From NCBI GenBank assembly GCA_963580245.1, contig CAUZJO010000020.1, positions 1-39,536 of the forward strand: DNA of 39,536 bases, written 5' to 3'. Numbering within the stretch: position 1 is the first letter of the stretch; every line of letters starts with the position of its first letter. This DNA comes from CAUZJO01 sp963580245 (GTDB taxonomy: Bacteria; Sumerlaeota; Sumerlaeia; MVZB01). The notes beneath the pieces are model-generated. The model saw only the letters and a program-made list of their open reading frames with translations. It did no database searches and had not been told where the DNA came from. A program made the position numbers and the translations under genes. Shown here piece by piece: positions 33,827 to 39,536 of this stretch.

Positions 33827-34882
33827 ATGAAGACCTGGTTCTCCAAGTACTGGAAAAAGTTGGCCCTGTTGGCGGCCGCGCTGCTCTTGGGGATGGTTTC
33901 GTCCGAAGTCGCCTATCGTATCTACACGACCGCCAAGTATCACAAGGTGCTGAGAAACTTCAGCAGCCCACCTTGGGTGTTGCATCCCGGCCAGTCGTTT
34001 GAGTACCTCATGGCCCCCAACACTCGAGGCCGGCTCCATTTCCTGACCGACACCAGTCGGGCGTTTTCCTACATCATCAACCGAGACGGATTTCGCGGCC
34101 GTCCTTTTGACGGTGCCGGCCCCGACGTGGCCAAAGTGTTGCTTCTCGGTGATTCTTATACGTTCGGCTGGGGACTGGAGGAGGACGCGCCCCGTTTCCC
34201 CAGGCTGGTCGAGCGAGCGCTCAACGCGGACGGGCCGACCATCCGCTGCCTCGTCTATAACGCGGGGATGCCGGGGTATAACACCGAACAAGAGCACCAT
34301 CTGCTCTCACGACTGGGCCGGGAACATGCCTTCGATTTGGTCGCGCTCAACTACGCGATGAACGACGCGGAACCCCAGCACACCGTCCCGATCCCCCCGC
34401 GACAGTACTACCGCTATTGCGGCTTGTGGCTCCCCGAGAGGTTGAAGGAGATCCTCAACGCGAAACTCTTCGGGGGCCGGTCGGTCTTCCACGTTCGGAA
34501 AAGCACCCCATCATTCGACTATCTAGTGGGTTTTGGGCCGGATAGCCCGAAAGCAAAAGCATCGAGAGACGCGCTGGAAGGGATTGCCCGATGGTGCCAC
34601 GCGCGCGGGATCGCTCTGGTCGTGTTCATCCTGCCCGACGTCAGCCAACCGCTGGACGCGTCCTACCCCTGGACGCCGATCCACGAGAAAGTCGGCCAAT
34701 GGGGTCGAATGCTCGGTGTTCCGACCTTCGACCTACTGCCGACGTTCCGTGATCGTCCCCATCACGAATACATGATCGAGGGCGACGGGCATCCCAACGC
34801 GCGCGCCCATCAACTCATCGCCGAGAGCATCCTCCCTGCCGTCAGATCCACGCTCGGCGCCGCTCGGGTCCGGGATGAATGA
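33827..34882 (+). CDS. Membrane-anchored SGNH-family hydrolase, second copy
   Basis: A 351-residue protein with a signal anchor at residues 11-27 and the SGNH motifs GDSYTFGWG (Ser110), NAGMPGYNTEQE, the Asn in LNYAMNDAE and GDGHPNARAH near the C-terminus. It belongs to the same broad group as the protein at 4390-5433 but the two are not close in sequence. Such proteins modify extracellular glycans or lipids. It follows the permeases by 82 bases and ends 36 bases before the intron-like element on the other strand. Confidence 0.78.
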   Translation: MKTWFSKYWKKLALLAAALLLGMVSSEVAYRIYTTAKYHKVLRNFSSPPWVLHPGQSFEYLMAPNTRGRLHFLTDTSRAFSYIINRDGFRGRPFDGAGPDVAKVLLLGDSYTFGWGLEEDAPRFPRLVERALNADGPTIRCLVYNAGMPGYNTEQEHHLLSRLGREHAFDLVALNYAMNDAEPQHTVPIPPRQYYRYCGLWLPERLKEILNAKLFGGRSVFHVRKSTPSFDYLVGFGPDSPKAKASRDALEGIARWCHARGIALVVFILPDVSQPLDASYPWTPIHEKVGQWGRMLGVPTFDLLPTFRDRPHHEYMIEGDGHPNARAHQLIAESILPAVRSTLGAARVRDE

Positions 34883-34918
34883 GCGACGGAACCTGTTGGA
34901 TCCCTTCCCACGCGCGCA

Positions 34919-35400
34919 ATCGAGTAGGGGCGTTCCTTGCGGTTCCCCCCTCTCACACCACCAGACGTGCTCATCGCATCCGGCGATTTCCGACGGATTG
35001 CAGCGCAAGATGCCGTTTCAGCATCTTGCGCCAAGGCTCGTCCTTCGCTCGGCTCCGACAACGCTTGCGGCTCCCCATCCTCAGTGTTTCGGGTTGGAAA
35101 GTCCCCGGCCCAAGGGGATGCAGGGCTCACGGCCCACTCCGTGTTTTGCGGCCGCTGTGCGTCGTTCGAGCTTCGCATGACTGCTCCTTGCTCCTTCGGA
35201 TTCGGCCCTTCCCGCGCATAAGGGGCGCAGTACTATGGCCTCGGCTGAACTTCTGCCGCTCCCTCGCACCGCCTCGCGCCTGCGCGCCCGTAGTGCTACT
35301 GCGCGCAGGCGCGACGACGCCCTTGCCTCCGGCTAGCGGTTCCGCTCAGACGGCCCGCAGAGGAATTCCACCTCCTAGCTCCATGCCATGCGTGGCGTAC
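34919..35400 (-). mobile_element. Probable ORF-less group II intron (class C-like)
   Basis: Read on the minus strand, the element begins GTACGCCACGCATGGCATGG at 35400 and has GGAGGTGGAATTCCTCTGCG close behind, then a segment resembling the domain I/II region usually found upstream of intron reverse transcriptases (AGAAGTTCAGCCGAGGCCAT, then GGAAGGGCCGAATCCGAAGG). At the far end CCGGATGCGATGAGCACG-TCTGG resembles domain V with its bulge, a GGGGGG/GCCCC domain VI-like stem follows, and the element ends CTACTCGAT at 34919. Strong stems lie at 35274-35314 (14 bp) and 35003-35031 (GCGCAAGATGC/GCATCTTGCGC). No reverse transcriptase gene is present. Assignment comes from recalled intron patterns, not from a covariance search. 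Confidence 0.55.
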
Positions 35401-35409
35401 TATGAATAG

Positions 35410-35585
35410 CCAGGGGTCTCAACCCCTGGACGTGGGTCCCGAGACATCACGACCCTGGAGGGGTGGAACGGGCCGCGTCACGTTATGGTTCAAACCTTTC
35501 AAGGTTGTGGCAATTTGGGGCCGCGAACCGTGGGTTGACACCCACGGCTAATCACATTCGACCCCTGCCAGGTCGAGCATGAGGA
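35410..35585. repeat. Block of intergenic hairpins (GGGGTCTCAACCCC type)
   Basis: A compact set of stems: CCAGGGGT-CTCA-ACCCCTGG (35410-35429), AACCTT-TC-AAGGTT (35493-35506) and CCGTGGGT-TGAC-ACCCACGG (35528-35547), with shorter CGACC/GGTCG pairing near 35560-35576. This arrangement resembles the small GC-rich dispersed repeats of Planctomycetes-like genomes. The first stem lies nine bases from the proposed intron 5' end. Confidence 0.6.
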
Positions 35586-35678
35586 CGGATTTGATTTGTG
35601 CCCCCGGCCGGCAAGGGTGCATCATTGCGTCTATTCTTATGTTTCGTTGTGAAGCCCCCGGCTCCATGGACAACTCTT

Positions 35679-35743
35679 AATCGGTCTTTTTCTCCGGCCA
35701 CGAACGAGGTGGGACGCGATGATGGGGTCGATTACGATTACGT
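35679..35743. repeat. ATTACGA-type hairpin repeat, copy 3 (inverted, one arm mostly lost)
   Basis: AATCGGTCTTTTTCTCCGGC at 35679 and GTCGATTACGATTACGTG ending at 35743 flank a loop whose reverse complement (CATCATCGCGTCC ... CTCGTTCGTGGCC) matches the loops of the copies at 13597 and 29897. The left arm is reduced to eight bases. From 35744 to 35959 I see no gene; a TTGACA at 35879-35884 has no well-spaced -10. Confidence 0.65.
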
Positions 35744-35959
35744 GTGTGCGGCCAATGAATCGACACGCATGACCTGTGCCCTTCCACCCGATTCTATCAT
35801 CCAAATCCGTTATTGAAGACGATCCCCCAGTATTGTAAATATATGGGATGTCTAGCTCCGTTTGTCGCGTTTGCGCGTCTTGACATGGATAAAGCACACA
35901 ATGCATTCCACATCTAAACTCGTCTAGTTTTTAACATCACCCCGGAGCACGGAGCGTCA

Positions 35960-36886
35960 ATGATCACCCAAAAATACACCATGAAGCTGGCCAAGTTCAT
36001 GATCGCCATGGGCTGGACGGATCATCGGCTTGAGGAATCGGAAATCAATGCCCTCAAGGACCTGTTGTTCCAGTTGCCGCACATCTCGGGCGAGATGTGG
36101 GCCGAGCTGGAAATCTACATGGACTCCCATGTCTGCGAGGGCGAGGGCGAGCGCTTGCTCGACGATCTGCTCGACTCGACGACCAAGGCCGAGCAGAAAG
36201 CGCTGGTCATCGAGACGGTCACCGACCTGTTCAAGGCCGACGGCGTGTTGTCGGACGAAGAACGCTGGGCACTCGATGAGCTGAAAGAGTCGCTCGATCG
36301 CCACGATACGGGTTTCCTCGGCCGCCTGGGCCGGTCCGTCGCCGGAGCCATCACCCGCCGCAAGAAAACCGCCGCCGAAGGTCCCAACCGCGAACAGCGG
36401 CTCGACGATTTCGTGAAAAACATCATCTATTACAAACTCGCCAGGCGTCTGGAGTCCGAGGGGCGGGAACTGAACCTGCCCGAGGACGAGGTGCGCAAGA
36501 TCTGCCTGGCGGCCGGCCTGATGTCGAGGGTCGCCTGGCGCGACGCCCGGCTCAGCGAGCGCGAGGAGAAAACCATCGTCGATATCCTGACATCGACCTG
36601 GGGCCTGCCGATCATCGAGGCGAGATTGGTGGTCGAGATCAGCATCGCGCCCGAGCTGCGTGATCTGGACCGGGTCGGTTTATGCCGAGGATTTTATGAG
36701 TTTACGAACCACGAGGATCGATTGGCCTTCGTCCGCTGCCTCTTTCAGATCGCCAACGCCTGCGGAAAAACCTCGAACGATGAAATCGAAAAGATCCGCG
36801 TCTTGGCCGACGGCCTCAAACTGACGCGCCGCGAATTCATCGCCGCCAAATTGACCATTGATCGGGAGGACCGGGCGGGGTTGTAG
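35960..36886 (+). CDS. Tandem TerB-domain protein
   Basis: A 308-residue, highly charged, all-helical protein. Two TerB-like (tellurite resistance / DjlA N-terminal) repeats are visible: the first around 1-110 (KLAKFMIAMGWTDHRLEESE ... TDLFKADGVLSDEERWALDE) and the second around 190-300 (SRVAWRDARLSEREEKTIVD ... NACGKTSNDEIEKIRVLADG). The conserved D-x-R/G-(L/V)-x-x-x-E pattern recurs four times. TerB domains act in membrane-associated stress complexes; no other ter gene is nearby, so the role is unknown. GGAG lies eight bases before the ATG. Confidence 0.75.
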   Translation: MITQKYTMKLAKFMIAMGWTDHRLEESEINALKDLLFQLPHISGEMWAELEIYMDSHVCEGEGERLLDDLLDSTTKAEQKALVIETVTDLFKADGVLSDEERWALDELKESLDRHDTGFLGRLGRSVAGAITRRKKTAAEGPNREQRLDDFVKNIIYYKLARRLESEGRELNLPEDEVRKICLAAGLMSRVAWRDARLSEREEKTIVDILTSTWGLPIIEARLVVEISIAPELRDLDRVGLCRGFYEFTNHEDRLAFVRCLFQIANACGKTSNDEIEKIRVLADGLKLTRREFIAAKLTIDREDRAGL

Positions 36887-36962
36887 GGCTTATCCAAAAG
36901 AGTTGCGAGTGGGGTTCGGGGCGCAACGGATGAGGTCGACTTGAATACCGGCCCCGCCCTCC

Positions 36963-37871
36963 CTAATGCCCGCCCCCGCGGATGATGCTGAACGCGTGCA
37001 GCAGGTATGGCAACAGGGCGTTGAGCGAATCGTTGACGCCGCCGGTCGAGCCGGGCAGGTTGATGATGAGCGTCTGCCCGCGCATGCCTGCCCGGCCCCG
37101 CGAGAGCATCGAATAGGGCGTCCGCTCCTGGCCATGGGCGCGGGCGGCTTCGGCCAGGCCGGGGACCTCGCGTTCGATGATTTTCTCCATGACTTCGGGC
37201 GTGTTGTCGCGCGGGCCGAGACCTGTGCCGCCGGTGGTCACGACCAGGTCGAGCTTTAGCTCGTCGGCGAACATGGTCAGCGTTTCGAGGATGGTGTCGG
37301 GCTGGTCGGGGATGACGTTGTAACTGGCCACTTCCAACCCCTCTTTCTGGAGTCGCTCGAAGATCAGCCGGCCCGAGCGGTCGTCCTTCTCGCCAGCGGC
37401 CACCGTGTCGGACATGACCAGCACCCCCGCGCGCAGGCCCAGATCGCTTGGCCGCCGGAAGTCGGTCTTGCCGCCCTTCTTACTGATCAGGCGGACACTG
37501 GTGATCTCCATCGTCTTGTCGACCATCTTGAGCATGTCGTAGAGGTTGAGCGCGGCGACCGACGCGGCCGTCAGGGCCTCCATTTCGACCCCCGTCTTGT
37601 GGATCACCTTGACCGAGGTCTCAACGTCGATCTGGTCCTCGCCCAAGGTGAATTCGACGCCGACGTGGTCGATCAGCAGCGTGTGGCAATAGGGCAGGAT
37701 CTGGCTGGTGTTCTTGGCGGCCATGACGGCGGCGGCCTTGGAGACCTCGAGCGGATCGCCCTTGGGGACCCTGCGCTCGCGGATCAACCGAATCGTCGCG
37801 GGGCTGACCTTGAGCGTGGCGCGCGCCGTGGCGACGCGGAGGGTCTTGATCTTGGGGCTGATGTCGCGCAT
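36963..37871 (-). CDS. moaCB: MoaC-MoaB fusion, molybdenum cofactor biosynthesis
   Basis: Residues 1-140 are MoaC (cyclic pyranopterin monophosphate synthase): ATARATLKVSPATIRLI, KAAAVMAAKNTSQILPYCHT and YDMLKMVDK with the catalytic Asp-Lys pair, ending GGKTDFRRP. Residues 145-302 are MoaB/MogA (molybdopterin adenylyltransferase): TTGGTGLGPRDNTPE near 212 and SRGRAGMRGQTLIINLPGS near 258. One polypeptide thus covers ring closure and adenylylation, two non-consecutive steps. ATG 37871 is chosen because MoaC conventionally starts near MRDIS; the frame is open to GTG 37922. The MoeB-like gene lies 265 bases away in the opposite direction. Confidence 0.9.
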   Translation of the reverse strand: MRDISPKIKTLRVATARATLKVSPATIRLIRERRVPKGDPLEVSKAAAVMAAKNTSQILPYCHTLLIDHVGVEFTLGEDQIDVETSVKVIHKTGVEMEALTAASVAALNLYDMLKMVDKTMEITSVRLISKKGGKTDFRRPSDLGLRAGVLVMSDTVAAGEKDDRSGRLIFERLQKEGLEVASYNVIPDQPDTILETLTMFADELKLDLVVTTGGTGLGPRDNTPEVMEKIIEREVPGLAEAARAHGQERTPYSMLSRGRAGMRGQTLIINLPGSTGGVNDSLNALLPYLLHAFSIIRGGGH

Positions 37872-37928
37872 TGACCGCGGGCTTAGGGCTTCTCTTCTGG
37901 GGACTTTGGGCCAGTGAGGCACTCAATA

Positions 37929-38042
37929 GAACACAGATTCAACGGATCAGCACGGATAAACATAAAGAGAGCCGAGCGTTGATTGGGTCATATCCATGTG
38001 TCTAATCAGTGAGAATCCGTCTGATCCGTCCAATCTGTGTCC
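37929..38042. repeat. Inverted-repeat element C
   Basis: Left arm 37929-37957 (begins GAACACAGATTCAACGGATC) pairs with right arm 38015-38042 (begins ATCCGTCTGATCCGTCC, ends CTGTGTCC) with one indel. It fills the gap between the divergent moaCB and moeB-like genes and may carry or displace their promoters. No ORF. Confidence 0.65.
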
Positions 38043-38135
38043 TATTTCACTTAAAATCAAGAGACATATCCCTTACCCTACACAGAGGGCCATGCCTTGG
38101 GAATAAACACCTTCTGAAACCCACGGGGCCTTGAC

Positions 38136-39281
38136 ATGACCACATCAGACTTTTCCCACGAAGAGATTGAACGCTACCGCCGCCACCTGCTCCTTCCCGA
38201 AGTGGGGATGGCGGGGCAGCGGCGGCTTAAGGGGGCGCGGGTGTTGATTGTCGGGGCCGGGGGGTTGGGTTGTCCGGTCGCGATGTATCTGGCTGCGGCG
38301 GGCGTGGGGCGATTGGGACTGGTCGATTTCGATCGCGTGGACGCGACCAACCTCCAGCGCCAGCTTCTGTATCGCACCGCCGACACCGGGCGGCCCAAGC
38401 TCGAGGCCGCCGCCGAAGCGCTCGCCGCGATCAACCCCCACGTCGAAATCACCCCGCACCCCGTCCGCCTCACCGCCGCCAACGCCCTGGACCTGTTGGG
38501 GCCCTACGATCTGGTCGTCGACGGGACCGACAACTTCGCCACGCGCTACCTGGTCAACGACGCCTGCGTGCTGCTCGGCAAGCCGAACGTATACGGCAGC
38601 ATCTACCGCTTCGAGGGCAAGGTATCGGTCCTGTGCGCCCCCGCCGGGCCGTGTTATCGCTGCCTCTACCCCGACCCGCCCCCGCCCGAGTTGGTCCCCA
38701 ACTGCGCCGAAGGCGGCGTGCTCGGCGTCTTGCCGGGGCTGGTTGGGATGCTGCAGGCGACCGAGGCCGTCAAGCTGATCCTGGGTCAAGGCGAACCGCT
38801 CGTGGGCCGCCTGCTGCTCCTGGACGCGCTCAAAATGTCGTTCACGACGCTCAAGATCCGGCGATCGGCCCAATGCCCGGCCTGCGGCGACGAACCGACG
38901 ATCGACCGGCTGGTCGATATCGAGCAGGCCTGCGCGGCGGAGGGTGCCCCGCCCGAGGATGGCGCCCCGGAGATCAGCGTTCAGGAGCTGCATCGCCAAC
39001 TCGAGCGGGGGGAGCCTCTTTTCGTGCTCGACGTGCGCGAACCCCACGAGGCCGATATCTGCCGCCTGGAGCGGTCCACGCTGATCCCTCTCGGCCAACT
39101 CCCGGGGCGCCTGGCCGAACTGCCCGCTGAGGGCCGGATCGTCGTCCATTGTCGATCGGGCGGACGCAGCGCGCGGGCCATCGGGCTACTGCGCGAGGCG
39201 GGTTTCGGTGATGTGTTCAACTTAACTGGCGGCATCCTGGCCTGGGCCGAGCAAGTCGATCGTGGGATGGCCAGATACTAA
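38136..39281 (+). CDS. moeZ: MoeB/ThiF-type adenylyltransferase with C-terminal rhodanese domain
   Basis: E1-like enzyme that adenylates the C-terminal glycine of a MoaD/ThiS-type sulfur carrier and then passes sulfur to it. The ATP motif GAGGLG is at 40-45, with D64/R75-type residues in VDFDRVDATNLQRQ. The structural zinc is bound by Cys173, Cys176, Cys247 and Cys250, and the conserved Cys190 (PNCAEGGVLG) is present. A rhodanese domain spans about 280-381 with the active Cys339 in VHCRSGGRSARA. The 381 residues match MoeZ/MoeBR proteins. Beside moaCB it most likely serves molybdopterin synthase, though thiamine or cysteine pathways are possible. Confidence 0.88.
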   Translation: MTTSDFSHEEIERYRRHLLLPEVGMAGQRRLKGARVLIVGAGGLGCPVAMYLAAAGVGRLGLVDFDRVDATNLQRQLLYRTADTGRPKLEAAAEALAAINPHVEITPHPVRLTAANALDLLGPYDLVVDGTDNFATRYLVNDACVLLGKPNVYGSIYRFEGKVSVLCAPAGPCYRCLYPDPPPPELVPNCAEGGVLGVLPGLVGMLQATEAVKLILGQGEPLVGRLLLLDALKMSFTTLKIRRSAQCPACGDEPTIDRLVDIEQACAAEGAPPEDGAPEISVQELHRQLERGEPLFVLDVREPHEADICRLERSTLIPLGQLPGRLAELPAEGRIVVHCRSGGRSARAIGLLREAGFGDVFNLTGGILAWAEQVDRGMARY

Positions 39282-39297
39282 TCATTTGGGTCATCAA

Positions 39298-39444
39298 GAA
39301 CAGGACGCGGATGACGCGGATTTACCGGATATTCGCGGATAAAAAACTCCGATTCGGCCTAAAAGGAGATTGACCGGGATCTCTGCTTCCTTTCCACCAA
39401 ATTCAAATCCGCGTTAATCCGGCAAATCCGCGTCATTTGCGGTT
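39298..39444. repeat. Inverted-repeat element D
   Basis: Left arm 39298-39340 and right arm 39406-39444 are long imperfect reverse complements; the core ATGACGCGGATTT-(A/G)-CCGGAT is shared. Both outer ends begin GAAC when read inward, as in elements A, B and C (left end). The loop (about 39341-39405) has no ORF. It abuts the start of an IS3-like element. Confidence 0.65.
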
Positions 39445-39477
39445 CCCCCCGAATTTCGGACCACCGGCTTAAGTGGA

Positions 39478-39517
39478 ATCTGTATCCTGAAAAGGACACG
39501 AAAGGACGGATACAGAT
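39478..39517 (+). promoter_or_regulatory. Stem-loop covering the start codon of the IS3-like transposase
   Basis: ATCTGTATCC (39478-39487) and GGATACAGAT (39508-39517) are perfect 10-base reverse complements separated by 20 bases, and the second arm includes the first two bases of the ATG at 39516. An RNA started upstream would hide the start codon, while one started within the loop would not. This is a known way for insertion sequences to avoid expression from outside promoters. Confidence 0.5.
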
Positions 39518-39536
39518 GGGCCGAAAAGGAAGAACT
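39516..39536 (+). CDS. IS3-family transposase orfA, first seven codons (runs off the right edge)
   Basis: The visible peptide is MGRKGRT after a GAAAGGAC ribosome binding site. M(G/P)RK.R is the usual beginning of IS3-family OrfA proteins, and the leader with CGGACCACC and a stem-loop fits such elements. With only seven codons the family call is tentative. Confidence 0.4.

Noticed and set aside
34810..35178. Minus-strand frame giving a peptide with STSGGVRGGNRKERPYS
   Set aside because: This peptide is a by-product of the intron-like RNA sequence; similar strings are commonly misannotated as proteins next to such elements.
35879..35910. TTGACA as a promoter for the TerB gene
   Set aside because: The only -10-like hexamers are 11 or about 27 bases away, outside workable spacing.
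1..39536. tRNA, rRNA or CRISPR arrays
   Set aside because: No tRNA T-arm plus acceptor pattern, rRNA block or regularly spaced direct repeats with unique spacers could be found by reading; a tRNAscan or Infernal run would settle it.

Overview
The window is GC-rich chromosomal DNA from a free-living bacterium with a Gram-negative-type envelope: it has an LpxB-like fragment, a GmhA-like isomerase, a CMP-sugar synthetase homologue and several membrane glycosyltransferases. Gene content (a bacterial XPB helicase pair, a fused MoaC-MoaB, a MoeB-rhodanese protein, DUF1015, tandem TerB domains) and the many hairpin-forming intergenic repeats resemble uncultured Planctomycetota or Sumerlaeota-like lineages. 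That placement is a guess; no rRNA or tRNA gene was seen.

Layout. 1-1821 is an eroded restriction-modification-like island: the start of an IS5-type transposase at the left edge, a DNA methyltransferase lacking its SAM-binding half, and a frameshifted endonuclease-like gene. 1852-5433 holds purine nucleoside phosphorylase, a DUF1015 protein and an SGNH hydrolase. 5530-10346 is a biotin operon (bioB, bioF, bioD, bioA) split between bioF and bioD by a nested repeat island. 10349-11696 is a decayed locus where an LpxB-like N-terminus is joined to the last part of an ABC exporter. 11994-13499 is a processive family 2 glycosyltransferase. 13878-14171 is an orphan excisionase-type DNA-binding protein. 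14637-19167 carries an XPB/ERCC3-type helicase and a 926-residue partner. rimO and a large GT-C membrane glycosyltransferase follow, transcribed divergently.

23470-29714 is a seven-gene minus-strand cluster: methyltransferase, SIS sugar-phosphate isomerase, Gfo/Idh dehydrogenase, 2-hydroxyacid dehydrogenase, IMPase-type phosphatase, cytidylyltransferase and DUF115/MptE-like protein. It looks like a route to a nucleotide-activated surface sugar. 30167-34882 has an MFS transporter, two Dpp/Opp-type permeases without their other subunits, and a second SGNH hydrolase. 34883-35959 has no protein gene but contains a probable ORF-less group II intron (minus strand), a block of hairpin repeats and one more dispersed repeat. 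35960-39281 holds a tandem TerB protein, a MoaC-MoaB fusion and a MoeB-rhodanese protein. The right edge is another inverted-repeat element and the start of an IS3-like transposase.

A striking theme is the intergenic repeat load. At least five families of short inverted-repeat elements occupy the gaps, including a 120-bp element with a GCAA-capped hairpin (two copies), a family with 27-nt inverted ends (two copies), and a hairpin family built on ATTACGATTACGAG (three copies). Several genes are broken by frameshift, deletion or insertion, so the region appears to be under active turnover.
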